Assembly (NCBI RefSeq): GCF_003129605.1
Contig: NZ_QBDX01000003.1
Span: 62,001-126,000 of the forward strand
Direction: 5' to 3'
DNA from: Hyphobacterium indicum
GTDB taxonomy: Bacteria; Pseudomonadota; Alphaproteobacteria; Caulobacterales; Maricaulaceae
Length of the DNA stretch: 64,000 bases
Below, one piece after another: positions 8,211 to 14,207 of this stretch. Both the position numbers and the translations under genes were made by a program. Position 1 is the stretch's first letter. Each line of letters opens with the position of its first letter. The notes below the pieces were generated by a model that ran no database searches, had not been told where the DNA came from, and saw nothing but the letters and a program-made list of their open reading frames with translations.

Positions 8211-8399
8211 ATGCAAATCGACACACAGCTGCTAAAAAAGCGGTTGTTCACGGACAGCAATGTGGAAAACATAAAGTTTTTCCCTGGCGCGAATCGTGAT
8301 GCAACACCTGAAGATTTCGCGAGCGAAATCAACAAGTATTTCGCCGACGCTGAAACACATCAAGAATGCCTAGACCCGGACACAGATCTTGACGGTTAG
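8211..8399 (+). CDS. hypothetical protein (62 aa)
   Basis: The ATG at 8211 is preceded by GGAGAG at good spacing; upstream in-frame starts (8166 TTG, 8196 ATG) lack that support. The product, starting MQIDTQLLKKRLFTDSNVEN, is small, acidic at its C-terminus (DPDTDLDG) and has no recognised domain, signal peptide or membrane segment. It is followed 17 bp later by a strong terminator-like hairpin and then by the 8455 gene, so the two may form an attenuated operon. Codon use is more AT-rich than in the chromosomal neighbours. No function is proposed. Confidence 0.6.
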   Translation: MQIDTQLLKKRLFTDSNVENIKFFPGANRDATPEDFASEINKYFADAETHQECLDPDTDLDG

Positions 8400-8416
8400 G
8401 TAATTCAAAGCCATAC

Positions 8417-8454
8417 AAAGCGCCATCTTTTCAACATTAGGTGGCGCTTTTTTT
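8417..8454 (+). terminator. terminator/attenuator hairpin abutting the next start codon
   Basis: AAAGCGCCA (8417-8425) pairs with TGGCGCTTT (8442-8450), followed by more Ts up to 8454. The next gene's ATG is at 8455. The only purine-rich ribosome-binding candidate for that gene, AGGTGG at 8439-8444, is largely buried in the 3' arm, so the hairpin could control both transcription and translation. Confidence 0.7.
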
Positions 8455-9027
8455 ATGTCTTTCCGGCAACTCTACGAGAATGTCCAAGATCACCAATCAG
8501 ACCGCATAAAAACGAGCTGGATTAGAGATCAAATTATTGCTCTGACGAGAATCAATGGCGTTAAAGAGCAATGGACCGGCGTCCTAAATCCCGAAATAAT
8601 AAGAGGCTTCTACATCGAGGGACCACTTGGCCCTCCGGTTCCTCTGGACAACAACGAAGTTTTGATAGTGCTGGCCAGATCGCTGTCGAAAGAAATGCGT
8701 CGTATGGTCTATACAAAAGAGCTAATGCACGCATTCGACACCGATAGCGAGCGCGCTAACACACCCGAAAAATACGATACGCAAGTTGAAAAATTTAGCG
8801 ATCCGACCGCTCCGATGTCAGATCAATTTCGCGCTGAACAAAAGGCATTTTGGAGGGCATTAGCTGTGCTTTGCAAAGCAGATGCTCGCGCCAATTTTCG
8901 AGATCAGTTGAGTAAAAATGAAACCACATTGGAAATTGTAGCCGCGCAAATAAAACTCCCAGTAAATTTTGTGCGCGAAATGATGCGAGACAAATTCGAA
9001 GAATATATCGCGGGCATTATGGATTAA
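8455..9027 (+). CDS. hypothetical protein, distant IrrE/ImmA-like relative
   Basis: The 190-residue protein has no signal or membrane segment. The central part, RRMVYTKELMHAFD near residues 80-93, resembles the zinc helix of ImmA/IrrE-type peptidases (HELxH), but the first His is Lys here (KELMH), so catalysis is doubtful. A conserved-looking tail (QFRAEQKAFWRALAVLC and later VAAQIKLPVNFVREMMRDKFE) follows. The ATG directly abuts a terminator-like hairpin and has no free ribosome-binding site; there is no later Met until residue 81. With the 62-aa gene it makes up the whole cargo of the mini-island. A role in regulation or in phage interaction is possible but not shown. Confidence 0.65.
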   Translation: MSFRQLYENVQDHQSDRIKTSWIRDQIIALTRINGVKEQWTGVLNPEIIRGFYIEGPLGPPVPLDNNEVLIVLARSLSKEMRRMVYTKELMHAFDTDSERANTPEKYDTQVEKFSDPTAPMSDQFRAEQKAFWRALAVLCKADARANFRDQLSKNETTLEIVAAQIKLPVNFVREMMRDKFEEYIAGIMD

Positions 9028-9031
9028 ATTT

Positions 9032-9118
9032 TGTGACCCCCTTGGGCGTGATTTGTGTGACCCCCAGCGGGACAATCCGGGTGACCCCCGGGACATAGAC
9101 GGGAAGTGTACGGGAAGT
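9032..9118 (+). repeat. TGTGACCCCC and ACGGGAAGT repeats, right arm
   Basis: GTGACCCCC copies begin at 9032, 9056 and 9080 with exact 24-bp periodicity, followed by ACGGGAAGT at 9099 and 9110 (11-bp period). They lie 53-139 bp inside the right att copy. The regular spacing, near whole helical turns, suggests bound protein arrays such as integrase arm sites. Confidence 0.6.
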
Positions 9119-9170
9119 CGCAAAACCTAAACCATTGAAATTGCTTGACTGGCCTTCCCATCGCCACGCG

Positions 9171-9216
9171 TTTGTAATCAGGGGGTCGGGGGTTCGAGTC
9201 CCTCAGCCGGCACCAT
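9171..9216 (+). repeat. att core, second copy (tRNA-Thr 3' fragment)
   Basis: An exact 46-bp copy of 7670-7715. No tRNA 5' half precedes it, so it is an attachment-site scar and not a gene. Its reverse strand supplies the last codons and the stop of the serine recombinase. Confidence 0.9.
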
Positions 9217-10722
9217 CTCTCTTTTCTCCCCATTAATGCGACCTAACACCTTGAAAGGTAACGATAAATTGGCGGTTCGATAACCCTGTTTTCGGTCATA
9301 TGAAATCTGGTCAGAAAAAGTCAATTTCAGCACCGCACGCTTGTCTTCAATGCGCTTAGAATTCCACAAATTCAATGGGTTAGCGAGGAACCGCATAGCG
9401 GTTCGAGAAGTCCGCTCAAAGGTGCTTTGAGGCCGACCTATTTGGCTCTGTTGTTCGATTAAAACAAGCTTTCTGGCCTCCAGGTCGCTAAGTCGTTGTT
9501 CATAGCGCTTAGCGAGTGTGCTGCTAGTTGTATCGAGCGTGCGATCCACGAGACGCTCGATATCACGCTCGATTTCAGCCAGTTCCTTCTTCACCGCGCT
9601 GACCATAGCAGCGCCGCGCTCGGCCTGCGCATCCCAAAGGTCGCGCAGCATCGCATGCAACAGGTGGAATAGCTCTTTGCGCGGCTGCATAGATGCAAGA
9701 AGCGCCTCAAAGTCGCCTTCGATCCGATTCTTAGGTATCGATTTACGGCGCTCACTGCACCCACGCGCCTGACATTCGTAATAGAAGTAATACTTATTAC
9801 GGCCTTTCGAGCGACCACCAGTCAGTGGCCCACCGCAGCTTCTACAACGCACGAATCCGCGCAATGGCATCATCTCATTGAGATTAAGCGTTGCGGGCAC
9901 TTTCGCGGGCTTCCCGTTTAAACGGTCCTGTATTTTTTGGAAGGTTTCCATCGAAATCAAAGGATCATGATGCCCTTTTGTCATCTTGATCCCCCAGCCT
10001 TCATGCTCAACATAACCTGCGAAGAGAGACTGTGTAAGGAGGGGGCGAATTCTTTGAATGCGCACTTCACCCTTTTTGGTGTCCCGTGGGTATTCCGGGA
10101 ACGTTTCTAGAAACCGTTTCACTTCAGCCATCGTTTGAAACCGGCCTGATGCAAAGCCTTCAAGCGCTTCAGTTAGGATTGAGGCTACAGGCTCATTCTT
10201 TACAAGCAGCTTGCCGTGAGCGCCGACCTTCTCGAATTTGTAGCCGCGCGGCGCTTGGAAGACCCAATATCCGTTCTTGAGACGGCCCCACATTCTGTTT
10301 TTTGTCTGCTCGGCGTTCTTCAGGCGCTGATACTCCGCCACATTGACGAGCATCATCTCGACCATCCGGTCATCAGCACCTTCGCCAAATTTTTGTGTCG
10401 GAGACTCAAACCGCGCACCAATCGCTTTCAATTTCTCGCGGAACATCAGGTGGACTTCGAGTGAGCGTGAAATCCGGTTGATGTCATCGACGATCACTAT
10501 GTGTGACTCAGCTTTGCGCGCTTCCAGGAAGGCAAGCATCTCGACGAAGCGAGGACGATCAGCAATACCGCCGGAAGCATCATCTTTGAAGACCTTGGCG
10601 ACCTCATAGCCGCATCGCTCGGCGTAATCGATGCACCGCACTTCCTGACTTTCGAGCCCATGGCCCTCAAGCTTTTGTTTTGTATCAGATACACGGCAGT
10701 AGATGACGGCCTTTTCGTTCAT
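9178..10722 (-). CDS. large serine recombinase (site-specific integrase)
   Basis: The 514-residue protein carries a resolvase catalytic domain (1-150, nucleophile Ser12 in YCRVSDTKQ). A recombinase domain follows at about 160-270, then a zinc ribbon (Cys293, Cys296, Cys317, Cys322), a coiled coil (about 370-430) and a C-terminal tail. The ATG at 10722 has GGAGGG upstream and overlaps the stop of the 83-aa gene. The last residues (MVPAEGLEPPTP) and the stop codon are encoded by the tRNA-Thr-derived att copy, so insertion into the tRNA shapes the protein end. It should integrate and excise the element through a double-strand-break mechanism with a 2-bp crossover. Directionality factor unknown. 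Confidence 0.93.
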   Translation of the reverse strand: MNEKAVIYCRVSDTKQKLEGHGLESQEVRCIDYAERCGYEVAKVFKDDASGGIADRPRFVEMLAFLEARKAESHIVIVDDINRISRSLEVHLMFREKLKAIGARFESPTQKFGEGADDRMVEMMLVNVAEYQRLKNAEQTKNRMWGRLKNGYWVFQAPRGYKFEKVGAHGKLLVKNEPVASILTEALEGFASGRFQTMAEVKRFLETFPEYPRDTKKGEVRIQRIRPLLTQSLFAGYVEHEGWGIKMTKGHHDPLISMETFQKIQDRLNGKPAKVPATLNLNEMMPLRGFVRCRSCGGPLTGGRSKGRNKYYFYYECQARGCSERRKSIPKNRIEGDFEALLASMQPRKELFHLLHAMLRDLWDAQAERGAAMVSAVKKELAEIERDIERLVDRTLDTTSSTLAKRYEQRLSDLEARKLVLIEQQSQIGRPQSTFERTSRTAMRFLANPLNLWNSKRIEDKRAVLKLTFSDQISYDRKQGYRTANLSLPFKVLGRINGEKREMVPAEGLEPPTP

Positions 10723-10973
10723 TATTGTGGCCCTCCAGTTGGCGTATTCGGCTCTCTTTGAGTTGTGCCTAAGCGTAAAGAAGAATTAGGCTTTTTGCCA
10801 GTTTCTTCTTTCCTGACAGCGATAGAAAGCTGTGTAGAATCCAGTTGATAAGCGCGGTCTACAAAACTCTGGGCAATACCCCAGACGGATTGCAATAACT
10901 CTCGCTTATGCTCATCGGATAAATTGAACGAGCGCACGAGAGGCAAATACTTATCAAGATCATGCCGTCCCAT
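10722..10973 (-). CDS. small hypothetical protein upstream of recombinase
   Basis: The 83-residue protein begins MGRHDLDKYLPLVRSFNLSD and is helical in its first 50 residues, with a polar, low-complexity tail (GTTQREPNTPTGGPQ). Its stop overlaps the recombinase ATG (TAATG), so both are read from one transcript. Small genes in this position accompany many serine recombinases of alphaproteobacterial islands; a role as accessory or directionality factor is a guess. The gap 10974-11300 upstream of it is AT-rich, carries both divergent promoters by implication, and contains no gene that I can support. Confidence 0.7.
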   Translation of the reverse strand: MGRHDLDKYLPLVRSFNLSDEHKRELLQSVWGIAQSFVDRAYQLDSTQLSIAVRKEETGKKPNSSLRLGTTQREPNTPTGGPQ

Positions 10974-11300
10974 TTTTAATAACTTAAAATATTCAATAGT
11001 TTATATTTACAGTATACCATATCGGACGGGGTGCCCGTCAAACATAAAACGCCCTTCAAGCCTAGTGATTCCAAGGGTTTGCGAGAATTTTGGCTGCCAA
11101 CCCCCTGAAATCGCTGAATTTTAACGATTTGTCTGTAACCGTTGATTTTTCTGGTGTTTTGGTCGTTTTTCATGGCCATTCTCGCAAAAATGGGGTCTTT
11201 TCGTCCCCGAACACGCACGCGAGTTTGCCATCCACCCCCTGTCTGGTAGTACCGGGCAAAAGAGAAGATTCCGGAATATTACAAAAGAATTCTGCGACTT

Positions 11301-11897
11301 ATGATTTTTGATCCAGCCAAGTTCGGGCTTTTGAGCCATTATCCGCCGGATGCGCAGCAACGCATCAGGCGTTTGATGCTTGAAGACTGGAAGGCAGCTG
11401 GTGTGAAGCTTCCCACCTACATGAAGCTTGTCGCCCGCTTCATAGCCTCAACTGGCGTCTCAGAGGGCTGGTTAGCCAAGCTGTCTCATCAGACCATGGA
11501 TAAGATGCTCAAATTGGCTTCGACGCCTCGATATGAGTTCTGGGCATGCCTTCACCTCTATCTGATCCGCAAATACGGCCCTTTGGATATCAGCCCCGAA
11601 CTGACCGATCCCGAAATACTCGGCCAGGCCGTCTGCCGGTTCGGATCGATCACCGATGCTCCCGATCCAGGCGAATATGAGTTTGATGGGCGCAGCATTG
11701 TCATAGAGACTGAAGAAGGCCGCCCATACGGACTTGCAGAATGCGTCGAAACCCAGACGGGGCCGGATCCATTCGGCGTGAAAATAGAGCGCAAGCACCA
11801 AGGGATCGCCGTGGCGCAAGGTAATCGTATGGTCGCGGTCCTCCGCGATGCCGTTTCGCTTCAGATCACGACGATCGCTTTGAAGGCGGACTCATGA
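11301..11897 (+). CDS. hypothetical protein
   Basis: The 198-residue soluble protein shows no recognised domain. The N-terminal half is helical and basic (YPPDAQQRIRRLMLEDWKAAG). The C-terminal half looks beta-rich and ends with RMVAVLRDAVSLQITTIALKADS. The ATG at 11301 lacks an obvious ribosome-binding site, and a downstream ATG such as the one opening MLEDWKAAG is possible. The stop overlaps the start of the ankyrin-like gene (ATGA), so the two are probably a functional pair. The location directly beside the recombinase marks both as element genes. A toxin-antitoxin or defence role is conceivable but there is no motif to support it. Confidence 0.65.
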   Translation: MIFDPAKFGLLSHYPPDAQQRIRRLMLEDWKAAGVKLPTYMKLVARFIASTGVSEGWLAKLSHQTMDKMLKLASTPRYEFWACLHLYLIRKYGPLDISPELTDPEILGQAVCRFGSITDAPDPGEYEFDGRSIVIETEEGRPYGLAECVETQTGPDPFGVKIERKHQGIAVAQGNRMVAVLRDAVSLQITTIALKADS

Positions 11898-12457
11898 CCG
11901 CCGACAGCCGCGATCGCATCAAACAGCTCGAAGCGTATATGCGGAGCCTTCCGGAGGAAGGGCGTCAGGACTTGGGCGCTGCGGCGCATCAGAGCGAGCA
12001 TGGCGTATTCGATCTGGTGAAGAGCGGGGATGCCGCCGGGCTCTATGCCGCTTTGCAGCGTGATTCAGGGCTGGCGGAGCGCCAGGACCAAAACGGCATG
12101 ACTCCGCTGCATTGGTCAGGGATCGATAAATCCGGCCTTCTGTTCGAGGTGCTCACTCAGGAGGCCTGTGCCGCACTCTGGACACGGGACAAGTCCGGGC
12201 GACTTCCGCTCGATGTAATGCGGGACGCCGGACAGCACGCCGTAGCCGACAAGGCCGAGCGCATAACCTATCCGCTGCTATTCCGGGATGAGCGGGCTGG
12301 CCCTGTCGAGCCTAAGAAAGTTGTAGCATTCGAGCGGAAATATGAAGCCTTTGGGAAGCCTGACACTGGTCCAAGCTACGCCCAGCATCTAGTGCCACAA
12401 GAAAAGGTGCCTCAGTCGAGGGCCAAAAGACCTGATCGCGATGAACGCGAGCGATGA
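11894..12457 (+). CDS. ankyrin-repeat-like protein
   Basis: The 187-residue product contains about two ankyrin-type repeats. DQNGMTPLHWSGIDKSG (around 62-78) matches the TPLH core, and RDKSGRLPLDVMRDAG (around 97-112) matches the following repeat. The preceding helix DLVKSGDAAGLYAALQRD also fits. Ankyrin repeats mediate protein-protein contacts; the partner may be the overlapping upstream gene product. The C-terminal tail is basic and disordered (KVPQSRAKRPDRDERER). A decayed copy of this gene's 3' end lies at 13692-13853, so a paralogue once sat next to hipBA. No signal peptide is present. Confidence 0.75.
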   Translation: MTADSRDRIKQLEAYMRSLPEEGRQDLGAAAHQSEHGVFDLVKSGDAAGLYAALQRDSGLAERQDQNGMTPLHWSGIDKSGLLFEVLTQEACAALWTRDKSGRLPLDVMRDAGQHAVADKAERITYPLLFRDERAGPVEPKKVVAFERKYEAFGKPDTGPSYAQHLVPQEKVPQSRAKRPDRDERER

Positions 12458-12458
12458 G

Positions 12459-13328
12459 CTATCGAAGCGCGGGTTTGAATAGGTGCGTCGTCACATGCTG
12501 TGGAAGGTCTGAGATATCCGCTACTTCAATTTCTCTGGCTTGAACCTCTTGATTCTCAACACGCTCGGCATAAACAGGCCAGGCACTCGCAGGCCCACTG
12601 CCTTTTAGATCGACCAGCATAAGCCCCTTGAGATCAAGAACCTTTCGTTGCTCGCCGTGATCCAGCTCGACAGTGTCGAACTGGATCACACCCATGCCCG
12701 CTTGCTGAAAGCCAAAGATCGCAGTGGCGTGATCCGTATCGGGAATAATCTTTCCGTCCGCTATGCTGGTGCGTTCTCGACCATGCGCGTCGGTGAAGCG
12801 TGTCACCAGCCTACAGTCGAATGGGCTAGACTCAGATCCGATCGTTAACACGCACTCACAGAACTTTTCATCGGCATTGAACGGTGAAGGCCGCAGCAAC
12901 CGATACGTGCCTCGGTACAATTCTAGAAACGCTTCGCTTTTCACGCTCGATTCACTGGTTAGCGCATTAAAGTGAAAGTAAATAGGTTCTTTTTCTTCGA
13001 TTTGATTCATTCTAATATAATCTAAATATTGTTTATTATGTCTATAGTAACAAAAAGAGTGGAAAAATAGCAACTTATTTTTAGTAATATTACGACTATC
13101 GCTCATAATTCGCGACAACTCACTTGCTTCGAGATGAATATCGAGCGCGCTGACAGGCTTCAGGTCTAGCTCAGCAGCCAAGCGATCCATGACGGCCTGC
13201 TCTTGCGTGGAGCCAAACTCCGACATTTGCCGAACGAGTTCAGATTGGGACGCGTAGAACTTATCGACCAATACGATCTGCTTCAGGAAACCGCGTAGGC
13301 ATCTTTCGATATCTTTCAATTGGGTCAT
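12459..13328 (-). CDS. hypothetical protein (289 aa)
   Basis: The product begins MTQLKDIERCLRGFLKQIVL, is soluble and has no recognised motif. Residues 60-120 contain a charged helical stretch; the second half looks like a mixed alpha/beta domain with GSESSPFDCRLVTRFTDAHG. The middle of the gene (about 13000-13100) is strikingly AT-rich compared with its ends, indicating foreign origin. It converges on the ankyrin-like gene, with one base between the two stops. Similarity to full-length effector or sensor proteins cannot be judged without a search. Confidence applies to the gene being real, not to any function. Confidence 0.7.
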   Translation of the reverse strand: MTQLKDIERCLRGFLKQIVLVDKFYASQSELVRQMSEFGSTQEQAVMDRLAAELDLKPVSALDIHLEASELSRIMSDSRNITKNKLLFFHSFCYYRHNKQYLDYIRMNQIEEKEPIYFHFNALTSESSVKSEAFLELYRGTYRLLRPSPFNADEKFCECVLTIGSESSPFDCRLVTRFTDAHGRERTSIADGKIIPDTDHATAIFGFQQAGMGVIQFDTVELDHGEQRKVLDLKGLMLVDLKGSGPASAWPVYAERVENQEVQAREIEVADISDLPQHVTTHLFKPALR

Positions 13329-13473
13329 TGCTCACCATTGACGCATTTTGTCAAAAGTCGCGCAATTCTATGCGAGCGTCTACCGGGGTTCCGCAAAAGC
13401 GCCGCTTTGGCTGTTCGCTCGCTCCGTGGGATGGTGCGGCCATCGTTGTTAACAGCAAATAAGGAGAGCGAAC

Positions 13474-13626
13474 ATGGACAACAAGTACAAAAACACCACG
13501 CCGCAGACTGCCGGGCAAAATGACGCCCGTTACGGCAACGGCCTCGCCACGCCGAGCCAGTTTGGCAACAACTCGAACGCCTACAACGCCTACGTGAACA
13601 ACTACAACAACCAAAAAAAGAGCTAG
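13474..13626 (+). CDS. 50-residue Asn/Tyr-rich small protein
   Basis: The ATG at 13474 follows an excellent AAGGAGAGCGAAC ribosome-binding site. The frame is 50 codons and ends just before a strong intrinsic terminator at 13647-13676, so it looks like a complete monocistronic unit. The product is unusually rich in Asn (12 of 50) and Tyr (6), with the tail NNSNAYNAYVNNYNNQKKS. It has no hydrophobic stretch. Composition of this type is prion-like or disordered; no family is recognised. The gene is oriented toward hipBA but separated from it by the terminator and a pseudogene fragment. Its high GC third positions argue for real coding. Confidence 0.65.
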   Translation: MDNKYKNTTPQTAGQNDARYGNGLATPSQFGNNSNAYNAYVNNYNNQKKS

Positions 13627-13646
13627 GCGAAACCCGACTCGAATTG

Positions 13647-13676
13647 AAGGAGGCTCCCCGGAGCCTCCTTTTTTTT
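13647..13676 (+). terminator. intrinsic terminator of the small Asn-rich gene
   Basis: AAGGAGGCTCC pairs with GGAGCCTCCTT around a short C-rich loop and is followed by eight Ts. It isolates the 50-aa gene from hipBA downstream. Confidence 0.9.
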
Positions 13677-13691
13677 GGCAAACCTCTTAAG

Positions 13692-13853
13692 GTCGACCCG
13701 TTAGAGCAGAAGAAAGTGGAGGCGTTCAGCACAGAGTATTAGACCCTCTGGAAGCCAGATACCCGGCCTAGCTATGCTGGCAATATGGAGCCTTTGGTGA
13801 AGGTGCCCGAATGAGGCAATAAGGGCAAAGACCGGGATGATCGAGAGCTATAA
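13692..13853 (+). pseudogene. decayed 3' end of an ankyrin-like paralogue
   Basis: Translation in the frame of codon 13704 gives EQKKVEAF, a stop, then TLWKPDTRPSYAGNMEPLVKVPE, another stop, and GNKGKDRDDREL. This aligns position by position with the C-terminal 50 residues of the intact ankyrin-like protein at 11894-12457 (EPKKVVAF, GKPDTGPSYAQHLVPQEKVP, PDRDERER). Two internal stops and absence of the 5' part make it a relic. It shows that the region 11.9-13.9 kb arose by duplication and deletion. Confidence 0.75.
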
Positions 13854-13869
13854 GCTGCTTTAGAAAGCC

Positions 13870-13941
13870 TATCCGCGTACATTGATAAAGTCCCTTTATC
13901 CCCGAACGCGGATATTGCGTTTTTATCCGCGATCACGTATA
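13870..13941 (+). promoter_or_regulatory. three HipB-type operators upstream of hipBA
   Basis: The E. coli HipB consensus is TATCC-N8-GGATA. Here 13897-13914 is an exact match. 13924-13941 is TATCC-N8-GTATA and 13870-13887 is TATCC-N8-TGATA, each with small deviations in the right half-site. The three sites start exactly 27 bp apart and end 20 bp before the hipB start, overlapping the likely promoter, so HipB/HipAB autorepression is expected. Confidence 0.75.
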
Positions 13942-13961
13942 TTGAATGTTGGAGATTCAAC

Positions 13962-14207
13962 ATGATGATACGCGATACAAAACAACTCGGTGCGGCGCTT
14001 CAGCGTGAGCGAAAGCGCCGTGGCATGACTCAAACACAGTTAGCTGAGAAGGCCGGAGTCCGTCAGCAGACAATCTCAGCCGTTGAGCGCGGCAAGCCGC
14101 GCTCAGAACTTCAAGTCATCTTCGACATTATGTCGGCGCTTGGCATCGAAATGTCATTGCAAACGCGCAGCGGTAAGAGCACGCCCAGCCTTGAGGAGTT
14201 ATTCTGA
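13962..14207 (+). CDS. hipB: HipB-like antitoxin, XRE family regulator
   Basis: The 81-residue protein is a Cro/C1-type helix-turn-helix (LGAALQRERKRRGMTQTQLAEKAGVRQQTISAVERGK, residues 9-45) followed by a short C-terminal tail (KSTPSLEELF). It would bind the three TATCC-N8-GGATA-like sites just upstream and neutralise HipA by complex formation. The start ATG at 13962 has GGAG seven bases before it; a second ATG follows immediately. The stop overlaps the hipA ATG (TGATG), typical of coupled toxin-antitoxin genes. Cytosolic and DNA-bound. Confidence 0.9.
   Translation: MMIRDTKQLGAALQRERKRRGMTQTQLAEKAGVRQQTISAVERGKPRSELQVIFDIMSALGIEMSLQTRSGKSTPSLEELF

Larger units (their letters stand above)
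7716..9170. mobile_element. integrase-less mini-island in tRNA-Thr
   Basis: About 1.46 kb lies between the two exact copies of the tRNA 3' end. Both edges carry several TGTGACCCCC repeats in the same orientation (7763, 7780, 7846; 9032, 9056, 9080), and the right edge also has two ACGGGAAGT copies 11 bp apart. These look like integrase arm-binding sites. The island is markedly lower in GC than the flanks and holds only two small genes plus about 490 bp of leader (7716-8210). No integrase, excisionase or relaxase is present, so it would need a helper in trans or is a deletion remnant. Confidence 0.7.

Noticed and set aside
7763-9089. IS21-like transposon ends suggested by repeated GTGACCCCC
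   Set aside because: Copies at both ends are in the same orientation, not inverted, no transposase is present, and the true borders are the tRNA repeats.
9171-9214. Second tRNA gene
   Set aside because: Only the 3' part is present; there is no D-arm or 5' acceptor strand, so it is an att copy.
9024-9233. 69-codon frame containing RDSNPRPPDYKR-type sequence
   Set aside because: It is translation of the tRNA-derived att copy and its border, a known annotation artefact.
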